Positions 53,894 through 64,000 of a DNA stretch of 64,000 bases are shown one piece after another. The notes under the pieces were generated by a model. The model ran no database searches and had not been told where the DNA came from. It saw only the letters and a program-made list of their open reading frames with translations. The stretch's first letter is position 1, and every line of letters starts with the position of its first letter. Position numbers and translations under genes: made by a program. Origin of the DNA: Ceratothoa steindachneri (Eukaryota; Arthropoda; Malacostraca; Isopoda; Cymothoidae); NCBI GenBank assembly GCA_963969495.1, contig OZ018320.1:76514813-76578812 (forward strand), given 5' to 3'.

Positions 53894-55990
53894 AATTAAC
53901 AGCAAAGTCCCGTAATTATAATTATTAATAGTTCCTAAAATGTATTAAAATTAAGCAGGTCTGTTTTTTTTGTATATAAAAACAAACTTAAATGAAAAAA
54001 AGAGCTCTGAGTATTTTTAGTCGCGTGCAAGTCAGGTCGCGAGCGACTCTACATCTCATATGTCGGTAGGTCGGTCCTCGCTTTGCTTTTTTGGTGTTTT
54101 TGTAATAACATTGTAATTATTTGGCCGATTCTTGCCCAAACAAAATAATCCCCGGGATAACCTTGGGAGGACTTTGGCAATTATAGCATTCGAAAGAGAA
54201 TGTAAAACATGAGGGGATTTCATATGTCTATTAAGTTGATAGAGCAGAATGAGTTCATTTTGGCAATATAAATTATTATGCTCATCAGCAAAAGATGTTT
54301 ATATCTAAAGGAATAGCTTTTAATCTATAGCTACCCAACATATGCATAATATATGGTAATGTGAATAATGTAAAGTTGAATTAGTAGCAAGTTTATGGAG
54401 CTGAAGCTTATTCTGGGTTCAGAAAAACTCTACATCTACTAAGCCATAGGTTCATTTAACACGCAATAAACCTTTTGCACTAGTTGATTAATGTGTTGCT
54501 TAACGTGTCACCAACCCTGACAGAGAAGGCCTGAATTGATAAATTGAATTGTTGAAGTAATATTTACGTATTTGTATGATTGCCACAATTCACATAATAT
54601 AATATTTCACATAAATAAATCACGTTTTTTTTTAGGTAATTGATCATTTCAAGGTCTTCTGGCCATGTATGGGCCCTAAGCAGCCGCTTAGAGGGCTTAT
54701 GCCTCGAACCTATTGTGGGTTCCAATGCGGTTAGTGCAAATGTACCAGACACGGAAGAAGTCTATCGAGGCAGCCGTTGCAAAGAATCTACCACAAATAG
54801 ATTCCTGAAGATCCATTGTGAGGTTTACTGCACACAAGAGCTCTTTTAATTGACCTTTTAAAAAAAGGGTCAACATCCTTGAAGACGAAGATGCTGATTG
54901 GAATCTCTTAGTTGATTTAAATTAAATTTGAAAATAAATGGATAAGTATTCGTCTATTATATATCAGACCCGAAATAAAATTCACTAAATTGTCAAGTTT
55001 TAATCCTACAGAAAAAAATATATGCATAGAAAAGTTAGAAGTGTAGATTTAATATGATGAGTTAAATAGAGAACAATTATGCCTTTTAAATGACTTCCGT
55101 CACGTCTTAGACAATCCTAGGGTTTTGAAATCATGCTCCGCGCGATATCAGAAAGAAGGTCAGGTCCAAATAATTCATTCAATTTGGTCACAGATATTGC
55201 GTTTATGGTCTTGGGGCGGCTTTTTGTCATATTTCTCCTATTCAGTATTTAAGGTCCGGATATTTGGAGAATAACAAATATTTGGAAAAGATGCCGAGAA
55301 TCCATGAATCTTCGAGACGAATCAAGTTAATTTAAAATCCATTCTTTGACTAAAAAATAGTTAATCGTATTAAACCTAAATTTGTATTCTAATTTATTTT
55401 TTCTGTTGAATTAAAACTTCACTAAAGTTATGCAAAAGTGCAGAATTCATTTTAGATGTGTGTATTTTTTCTTGATTGGTGATTGTAATGTAAACACTTT
55501 CACGTATCGGCCCTCAAAGGTAGTCTCTTATCATGTTTCGTTATACACACCTTGATTGCGGCGTTCAAAGGAGAATATTTCCTGAAATGGGCAAATCTGA
55601 AAGCCCTGCTCTTTGGGATGACGTCATACCTATTCGCTAGTTATTTCCACTCACGCTCTGAAAATAAGTATGCAATTATTTTTTTTTTAATAATGTTTGT
55701 GTGATGACTAATTTTCTCATTCTATCATTCATATAATTATAATTTTCCTAAAGTTAGTTGTGCTAGGTTAAGTTTGGTTAGATAAAGTTAGGCATTAGTG
55801 TGGGATAATTCATTTACAAAATATGGACTTAACCTAACCCTATGTTTGGCACGGTAAACTAAACTAAAGCTGGATAATAAATGTATTTTTCTAGCAACTT
55901 ATCAGTGTAGTAAAAAGCCCATTCGTTTTATAGCATTTTGTAGGATATAAAACACTAAGAGCGTGGTGTGTCTCGGAGAGGCGCTCAGTC
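53894..55990. other. AT-rich interval without a recognised gene
   Basis: An open frame at 54640-54849 follows a T-tract and AG near 54634, but has no recognisable motif. The rest shows nothing I can support. Confidence 0.35.
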
Positions 55991-56157
55991 GTTAGTTAAT
56001 TCTGGCCAAAGCGAGACCAACCAAAGAGTTCAATTATGGTCTCATCAGACCAATGCACATCGATGCAAAATTGATCTGGCTTCTCTATCTGCTCCCGAGC
56101 CAACTTCCGTATTGCTAACAACTGAGCCTTCTTCAGAAAGGGGTTTTGCACGGTGAT
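55991..56157 (-). pseudogene. Tc1-like transposase fragment
   Basis: The minus strand encodes PFLKKAQLLAIRKLAREQ then KPDQFCIDVHWSDETIIELF, a typical Tc1 segment with the first catalytic Asp in WSDET. The frame stays open about 50 codons and then loses similarity. No inverted repeats were found, so it is a fragment. Confidence 0.7.
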
Positions 56158-56199
56158 CGACCTTATCTATTAAACTTAGTACTAATTGTTATTTTCGTA

Positions 56200-56530
56200 A
56201 CTGGTGTCCCACCCGTACTCAGATCGCCTTGCAGTTCTATCCTAAGTATCTTGTTAGATACGTAGCAAAGTATGGACCTTTACTTTGTTCTACGTTGCGA
56301 CCAATGGGTAGATTCAGTGCATTTCCTGCATCGTTGAATGCAGAGGTGTAGCCAGCCTCTATGCAGCGGTTATTAAGGTCACCACTCAGGATGGTAGATG
56401 TGTTCCTTCGGTACAGGCGTAAGAAGTTAAGGATCGGGAAGTACGGGCGTCTGGGTGATTAATATTCCACTCCAACGACTAGCTCATCAAAGTCCCGTAT
56501 CTCTTTAAGAGGATCATCTATGATTTAAAT
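56200..56530 (-). pseudogene. Endonuclease end of copy H
   Basis: SPRRPYFPILNFLRLYRRN near 56450 and SGDLNNRCIEAGY near 56380 match AAYQPPRRPFLLINNFF and GGDLNARCRASGY of copy E. GRNVEQ...GPYFATYLT matches DRNRVQR...DFPTYLT. The metal-binding Asp and Asn of GDLN are kept. Confidence 0.75.
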
Positions 56531-56630
56531 CATTTTTTTTTTCTAAATTTTCGCTTATGTTTCATTAAATATCACCCAAAGTTACAAATCAAAATTTTCA
56601 CTATTTACAAAGTTAGGACGACTTAACTCG

Positions 56631-56642
56631 CCCCCCCCCCCC
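56631..56642. repeat. Short C-run
   Basis: Twelve or so consecutive cytosines, within the insertion into copy H. Confidence 0.9.
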
Positions 56643-56779
56643 ACCAATCTTGCCCTCTAAAACCATGCACTATGCATACCAATACCAATACTGTTACCTC
56701 AAATTCCTTTATAATTATTTATTAATAGCTTATAGAATAAATTGAACTAGATAGTTTGCACAGAATGCGATTAAACGCT

Positions 56780-57309
56780 TTCATTCAACGATCTGGGTCA
56801 GAGGCAGAAATTTTGCCTACAAATCGGAAAATATAGTAATTCCCCTCTACAAATCTTTGGTTTGACCTCATTTGGAGTACGCAGTTTAGTTTTGGAATCC
56901 ATACTTGCGTAAAGATATAGAAATGTTGGAGAGAGTGCAACATCGTGCTACAAAAATGATACCTAGACTACGTCAAAAGTCATACGAAGACAGACTTAAA
57001 GCACTCAACCTGCAATCACCTGAGACGAGAAGGTTAAGAGGAGAACTCATACAATTCTTTAAGATCGTAAACAATTTTGATAAAGTAAAAATTGAAATCC
57101 TTTTCGAGTTGGACGCTTCCTCAAGAACCCGAAGCCATGGATACAAACTTAAGAAACGAAGATTTGAAACAAATATAGCAAAGAATTTTTTCTCAAACAA
57201 GGTGGTTTCCTCGTGGAACGAGTTACCGGAGATGGTTGTTAAATCAAAAAGCATAAACATCTTCAAGAACCGCTTAGATGCACACTTTAAGTCCATCGGC
57301 GTGATTTGA
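56780..57309 (+). pseudogene. CR1-like RT C-terminal fragment
   Basis: A YKSLV*PHLEYAV*FWNP segment near 56855 leads into an intact 134-codon frame (56905-57309) with MLERVQHRATKMI, the KSYEDRLKALNLQSPETRRLR helix, and a WNELPEMVV...FKNRLDAHF ending. This is the post-palm region of CR1/Jockey RTs, and the stop at 57309 is probably the original ORF2 stop. A 3' UTR of about 200 bp follows. The piece lies inside the endonuclease of copy H in opposite orientation. Confidence 0.8.
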
Positions 57310-58069
57310 AGGAGAGCTGCCCAGAAGTGGACCACACGGTCTTTACCGGCTCTGACATCTTATAAATGTAAACAGAAAATTGTTGACAGTGTTGCCGTTA
57401 AACCTGGGAACAATAAGGATTTTAAATCACTCTGATAACCCTCACTACGTGAGATCATTTTTATCCGCAATCAGGGGGAGCCAGGAGCCTAAAATATTAA
57501 ACATATAAAAATGTAATCAAAATATATAAATGCAATGAATATTGAAGAAAAACCGGAATAAAATGTTAAAACCTCTATTACAATTGACATTCAAATGATT
57601 TGAGAAAACCGTATGATATACTTTTTGCTTTGTTGCTTTGTTCTTAAAAATATATATATTATTCAAATTAGCATATCTTTGTTGTTTAATGGCCAATTTA
57701 ATGAAAAAATATTAAACTGGAGAGAATTAAATCCAAAGTAGGGGTATAGAGCCTTTATTAAGGAAAATGAGTCACTAATTTAATTTTATGGTTGGATGAC
57801 ATTCCAAAAATTTAAGTATTTTAACTAACGATAAAAAAAATCGAATTTTATTATTGAATAATCGAGTAAAGCGTTATATAACAATATAAGACTGAAGCTC
57901 AACTAGTAGAATACAAAACTATAAAAGATTCTATTTATGGGGCAAAAAAATACTATTTCGAAAAATCTTAAACTCCGTTCTTTGGGGGCCGTCCCCCAAT
58001 TAGAGAAGGGGCATAAAATTCTATTTTTCGTGTATAATATAGTACCATAGATACCATCCTTTTTTGACA
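57310..58069. other. 3' UTR of the CR1-like fragment, then AT-rich interval
   Basis: The UTR may end near 57500-57530. The rest, up to the endonuclease of copy H, is AT-rich without supported features. Confidence 0.4.
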
Positions 58070-58161
58070 CTCAATAAGTGTGCGATCCCATTAAACCTGA
58101 TGCATCTCCTGGTGTGTTTGGCCTTTATCAAGTGGTAGTTGTAGATTTTGATGTAGTTCCT
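58070..58161 (-). pseudogene. Endonuclease middle of copy H (left of the gypsy insertion)
   Basis: NYIKIYNYHLIKAKHTRRC then FNGIAHLL aligns with DNIKIHNYNVIQKNHTQER...DGAAIAI of copy E, directly following the piece on the other side of the gypsy element. Confidence 0.7.
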
Positions 58162-59193
58162 TGTCGTGGTATGACATTATATTACATCAATACCATATTA
58201 TATCTATGGGGAAGGGACCGATAACTTACAGGTGAACCGACGAAGGGACGAAACACCGCTAGTTTAGACGGGCTGAAATGCGAGATGAGAGTGCAACGAG
58301 GTCAGGTAACAAATGGGCAATTGCAAAGCTCAAGGTTTTTAAAAGAGGCATGTACAAGAATATAATTTTATTTACACAAAAATAATGAGAGAATTGATGG
58401 GTAAAATTACCTCAGAGAATTAACGGGCAAAATCACATCAGTAACGGAGGGGGAAATTGTAGTTATAAATCAGACTATAAAGTTAGAACTTAAGGTATTA
58501 CAGGAGGAGACTATTCAAATGGGGGGGGGGAAATAAACTCAATTGGGTTACTAAAGGATGCGGAGAGCGGTTGGCTTACGGATGTTTTCTGCACGTAAGG
58601 TGAGGCCGCTCAGAACTTCTGAACGGAAATTTGAAGTGATGACGGTTCTCCAAAAACAGGGGAGGGAGGGGGGTAACTTCCGTTCCAGGGGAGAGTATTT
58701 CGGCCACCCGAAATAAGTGGCGAACGAAGGAGGGCTTCGACCGGAGTTGATGAGAGAAGTCCGGAAAATCACTCGGTGGCGATCGTTAATTGGAATTACC
58801 TCACTGGCTGGGGCTAATTCCAAAAACACAAAATAATTCAGCTGTCACTTTGCTTTGTTGTTATCACCTGACTTGGAACTATGGGGAATCTTATGGGGGC
58901 CGGGCGAGACTTCTCAACTCTGTGCCTCTTCATGGGAGTCGAGCGCTATTTATGTCCAAGGCTCTCCCCGTGGTTGGGGGGCGGTAAGCGGGAAACAGCT
59001 CTACTCTAGAATGGCCTCGAATCTTCTTGCAGAGGCTATTCTGCCCGTGTAATAGTGAATCGTGGTGGACACGTTTCGTGGCTACCGCTTGTGGAAGGGG
59101 GAGTTAGGCTTACCAATTTAGGCCTAACCGGGCCTTCGGCAGCGCATGGAAGTTCCGTTCTGCTCAAGAGAGTCCACGTGGGGTTCCCTCACA
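58162..59193 (-). repeat. 3' LTR of the gypsy element
   Basis: Bounded by TGTCGTGG on the left and CCCTCACA on the right (plus strand). It carries an inverted AATAAA near 58370 and a guanine run near 58519-58528. A short purine stretch GGGAGA lies just inside on the minus strand (59194-59199) and could be the remains of the polypurine tract. Confidence 0.93.
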
Positions 59194-59550
59194 CATCTCC
59201 CAACCGAAAGATGATGATTTACAGAGCAGTTGCTTAGGAAAGGATCATCGTAACCCGTTAACTAGAATTATCAAAGGTCTAGGGAAATTCTGACCTGCTA
59301 CGACAAGTGTACACACAAAAAAAACCGTAAATCTGAGCGCAGCGGGGAATTTACGGACATAAGCCTTAAACAGGTCGATTCTAGAGAATTTAACTAATAC
59401 AATTTTAAACAACAGAAAAATCACGGGAGAACATTGGCGACATTTCAGTGGAACCCACCCAAAAATACAATTAAATGGAGGCATAAATATGGGACTAAAG
59501 ACTAAACAAATTAGTGGACCAAAAAAAAATCATAATTTGGAACATTGATG

Positions 59551-59555
<5 letters not shown>

Positions 59556-59630
<75 letters not shown>
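59556..59630. repeat. (TA)n microsatellite after the integrase end
   Basis: About 37 TA units starting directly after the codons for HVNC on the minus strand. Confidence 0.97.
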
Positions 59631-59632
<2 letters not shown>

Positions 59633-59634
<2 letters not shown>

Positions 59635-59926
59635 TCACGTGGGAAACTTTCGCTCCCGCCGGAGTATGGATGAGATAATCCACGGGTCCTCTAGCCTCGA
59701 GGACGGGGTAAGATCCCTTTCACTGGCTAAGGATTTTGTTGCTTCCTGTGGGAAGTAGCACCAGCACCTTCGCGCCAGGCTTGAATTTTCGTTCTCGTGG
59801 CTTAACGTCCAATTAGGTCTCAAACCTTTCAATAAGTCCTTCTTCACGGGATACGAGACTCGTTTGTTACCTTGGGTTGACTCACGCTCGAGGGCTTTAG
59901 TTTTCTCCCAAAGGGGGAGGAGAGTT
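59633..59926 (-). pseudogene. Spacer and integrase C-terminus of the gypsy element
   Basis: After the protease, the same frame runs on as a pre-RT spacer (LWEKTKALERE...VSYPVKKDLL) to about 59830. Then, in another frame, comes a chromodomain-like integrase end: FKPGAKVLVLLPTGSNK near 59750 and GPVDYLIHTPAGAKVSHVN near 59650. It meets the (TA)n array at 59630. The junction near 59800 marks the large deletion. Confidence 0.75.
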
Positions 59927-61593
59927 GCTCACTCCTTCTGGGCGCAGGAAAACTTATCGCTCCGGAGGGCTTGGAACTCCGGGTCAATAGGGGTTTTCAG
60001 GGGAACAGGTGCACGGGATTCCAGGGCTGCCTGTGTACGGGTAATCACGGGCTGGGCCACGGGATGGTCGTGAATTACGACGTTCTGACCGAATAAAACG
60101 GAGCAGAACTGGATTGGGGCCGCTACCACTTCGGCCTCACCGGACATATAGTCACACTCGATGTGACAACGAATTACTGGGAAACGACTGGCCCGGCCAA
60201 GGTAGTCGTGGGCCACCGCAAATTTCTTGTGATCGAGCCTAAAAGGGGGCGAGTAGGTCCTCAGACACTATAATTCAGGTGCACCGGTGTCACGGACGAG
60301 GGTGGATACTCGGCGACCGTTCACAGTTCCGTTCTCGAATTTCAATCCACCAGGGTTGTTCTCATTAAATAGAAAGTTTACCTGATGGACCGATTCTTTG
60401 GCGGGCGAGGGAGGATCGGGAGTCTCCTGAGGCGACGGAGGAGGATCAGGGGCGTCCCAGATTTGGTGCACTTGGTGGGACTGAGAGTTTGCGATTCGGG
60501 AGTTTTGAGAACAGTTCGTGCGGTAATAACCGGGAACTTTGCATGTGTAGCAGACGATTGGGTTCTTTTGGTACGGCACAACCGGGGGAGAAAAAACTAG
60601 GGGTTTAACGTCTTGGTGTTTCGATGGATGGAATTTTCTTGGCTTCGAGGGACTAGGAACTTTGGTAAATCTTGGGCCATAAAATTTAGTTTTGGTGGTC
60701 AATTGGGGAGCCTTTTTAACATTCTTAGGGTATAAATCGTGACTACCCGCGTAAACATCGGCCTCTTACAAGCACTCCTTGAAAGTGGCACAACGTTTAT
60801 CCTTAATGAAGGCGCGAATTTCGGGAGCCACGGCAGCTAAAAGCTGATCCCTAAGGAAGAAGTCCAGAAGGGACTGGTAGACCTGGGGAATCTTGCACGC
60901 ATCCAGCCAACACTGAAGGTGTCTTTGGAGGATGTACCCGTGTTATCGAAATGTTTGGTCAGGGCGAATCCTTTCCTGGCGGAATCTGGAGCGGTAGCAT
61001 TCACTATTCATATGAACAGCGGCTAGCAATTCGGACTTTAACGTGGAATAGTCCAAAGTTGCTTCCGGGGAAAGGGATACCAAGATATTCCTTAACTTGG
61101 CATTTAGGAGGGGAAGTAAGCGAGCCACGCTATCATTTTCGAGATAACATCTATTGATTTGAAAGATTCTCTCACAATGGGCCAAAAATGACCCAAAGTC
61201 CTCTCCATTATTTAAAGCGGGAAGGTGGACTGAAGGAGTTTGTGGAATTTCAGCCCGGGAACCGATGGACTGAGAATCCATTTGATTTCGGCTCATTTCC
61301 AGCTCATGCTGCCTAATTTGTTCACGTTCTTCCATCTCCATTTGCATCTTCAGTTTGTTCTCCATCTCCGTTTTCAGTTTGTTCTCCTCCATCTCCATCT
61401 TCAGTTTGTTCTCCTCCAATTTGTTCTTCTCCATTTCCATCTTCAGTTTGGTCTCCATCCCCGTTTTTCTTAGTTCCTCTTTCCTTCGCTCTGCCCGTTC
61501 GTTCCTCTCTTCTTCCTATACGTAATTTAGCAGGTCTTTGCCCGAAAGACCTAACATTTCATCCTGACTCTTAAATTTTTCAAAGGATGACAT
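59927..61593 (-). pseudogene. Gag-protease frame of the gypsy element
   Basis: From the ATG at 61593 one reading frame can be followed to 59927, broken only by stop codons near 61516, 60940, 60770, 60266 and 59927. A Lys/Glu/Met coiled-coil-like repeat (about 61458-61310) is followed by a capsid segment (FGSFLAHCERIF, YSTLKSELLAAVH) and a QxxLxxFFLRDQLL...FIKDKR segment that resembles the SCAN-like part of Gmr1-type gypsy Gags. One knuckle CYTCKVPGYYRTNC is near 60550. The protease motif RDTGA is near 60275, followed by a CHIECDYMSGEAE strand near 60170. The lack of frameshifts fits a young element. Confidence 0.85.
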
Positions 61594-61977
61594 TTTTACG
61601 CAGTTAACTGAGGGAACACTCATACGTGAAGGAGCTAGGACACTACCCACGCGAAATGAATACTTGAATATTTGTGAAAGCCTTGATCACAAAAAGGAAT
61701 TAAGATACAGCTACCTACCGGAATTAGGATACCGAAGACCTTAACTCTTTTGGATTAATAACCAGGAGAGTCTCCAAAATTCGAACACGTAAAAAAAAAT
61801 TAATTACCTGGGGTCCAACACAAAATCTAAATAGATTACGTTCCACTGCTCCTCAAATAACTTGACTTGCCTTCTGCCAGTACAATACAAAAATTAAAAT
61901 AAAATGGATGTACGTAAACAACAAGGGAACTTCTAATGTCGAAATTAAAATGACACGGGTTCGTAAAAAACCCAACA

Positions 61978-61990
61978 CACTTGACACCAG
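61978..61990 (-). other. Probable primer binding site of the gypsy element
   Basis: On the minus strand CTGGTGTCAAGTGTG resembles the TGGTGTCA-type site that follows the 5' LTR in many gypsy elements. Here it is about 120 bp from the LTR because a (TA)n array lies between. Confidence 0.45.
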
Positions 61991-62010
61991 ATTTATATAA
62001 TATGTATATT

Positions 62011-63148
<1,138 letters not shown>

Positions 63149-63270
63149 TTCATGTCTTCGCTCAGTCTATGGTATAATATCAATATAACAACCGGGTCTA
63201 TCTGTCTAATGATGTTATTGTATATGTTTTTCTTATTTTCCCAGCCATTAAACTTTAACGAGATTTTTTT
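63149..63270 (-). pseudogene. Endonuclease start of copy H (right of the gypsy insertion)
   Basis: ISLKFNGWENKKNIYNNIIR near 63250 aligns with the LTLNVDGWKGK...YGNIFR start of copy E and runs to SEDM at the LTR border. It is an open stretch of about 38 codons. Confidence 0.7.
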
Positions 63271-63274
63271 TTAG

Positions 63275-64000
63275 GCTTCTTCACTACCAGACGCTACTCT
63301 TCCTGCTTGGTAGTTGTAGATTTTGATGTTTGGCGATCTCACTCGATCTGATCTCATCATTTTGCATTGATCGTGAGATTTTGAAGCAGAAATCGCGGCA
63401 TATCTCAATGAGGCCGTGTTACAACACTTCTTCGTTTGCATTGGCGTTGTAGTCCCATTTGAATTTACTTCTGACGATGTCTTCAATAATTTCCTTGGTT
63501 TTAGTGAGTTTGTGCAAGGCTATTGTTAGTGTAGCATAGATTTTCATTTTTATATCCAAGGTTATATGGATGTACGTGCTTGTCTTGGCGTCGTTTGGAG
63601 GTCGCTGCTTGTGTGTTTCCTCCTGGGATTGCTGGGATGTTTACATACCCTCCATTTCTTCAGGTTCACTTGGGCTGTTCAAACGGGGATCTTTTGACTT
63701 GGAACGGGATCTTGTTGGTGTCTTTGGATTGCTCCCAGTTTTATCCTGATATAATTCATTTGAGGGGGGAGTTGAGCTCGATGGCATAACTCCCTAGTTT
63801 TGCAATGTTTACAAAGTGAGAGTGTATTACACACATAATTAGGTCTAGCATCATGGTCGGATCCAATTTGAAAATAGTTTTTCTTTGATCAGTAAAGTTC
63901 GCCGCTTAAGAGTACGAAGTGTTCAACGTTCTGTTTTATTCCTTGGATGATTTGTTATTTTTTGTCATTTACCAGGTTTATATTAATGAGTTATGACAAC
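63275..64000 (-). pseudogene. ORF1 (gag-like) C-terminal part of copy H
   Basis: An IMCVIHSHFVNIAKLGSYA segment near 63820 matches the TCILYAHV...KLGT block of copies G and C. A Ser/Arg-rich linker (TRSRSKSKDPRL) is near 63700. KEIIEDIVRSKFKWDYNAN near 63460 matches the FKGIQQGGIKWVYAAN block of E. Stops and shifts interrupt. The N-terminal part lies outside the window. Confidence 0.65.

Overview
This window looks like transposon-dense DNA from an animal nuclear genome, most likely an arthropod and possibly a crustacean. The evidence is several invertebrate-type non-LTR families, mariner, Tc1 and hAT relics, long (TA)n, (TC)n and (GA)n microsatellites, and no bacterial-style gene packing. The species assignment is inference. 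I found no intact host gene, no convincing tRNA or rRNA gene and no CRISPR array. Almost every open frame that can be recognised is a broken mobile-element gene.

Layout. 1-6345 (+) is a degraded I-superfamily LINE (copy A: gag with CCHC knuckles, endonuclease, reverse transcriptase with YVDD, RNase H). 7555-13600 (+) is a degraded LINE of a second, Jockey/CR1-like family (copy G), split by a solo LTR at 10810-12954 with a perfect 5-bp target duplication. 13600-16200 is AT-rich, with one signal-peptide-like first exon and three dinucleotide arrays. 16440-17228 (-) is a gypsy relic in which gag is joined to the integrase tail, and 17480-17660 is a possible Penelope-like end. 17690-30196 (-) holds three relatives of G in head-to-tail order (E, D, C). 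D has an almost complete 912-codon ORF2, and E has an open 377-codon ORF1. 31640-32990 (-) is another gag relic (F). 33659-38005 is a hAT transposon with a mariner (36384-37769) inside it. 40373-40960 is a 30-bp minisatellite, followed by an RT fragment and a tRNA-like SINE head. 42130-47350 (-) is a second I-superfamily copy (B). 48488-49957 is a second solo LTR, inserted next to another gag-like ORF1 (49958-51450, -). 52700-56160 has exon-like segments and mariner and Tc1 crumbs. 56200-64000 (-) is a seventh LINE of the G type (copy H), cut by a CR1-like fragment and by a complete two-LTR gypsy element (58162-63148) that lacks RT.

How the parts relate. The order of insertion can be read in several places: gypsy into the endonuclease of H, solo LTR into the RT of G, mariner into hAT. 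Two themes recur. First, internal deletions keep both ends of an element and remove the middle (C, the two gypsy relics, B, E). Second, small hairpins sit just inside the 3' ends of both LINE families. The best candidates for something undescribed are the LTR family with shared TGTCGT...CA ends and internal satellite-like arrays, the 3'-UTR motif repeated four times in D, and the orphan signal-peptide exon near 13953.
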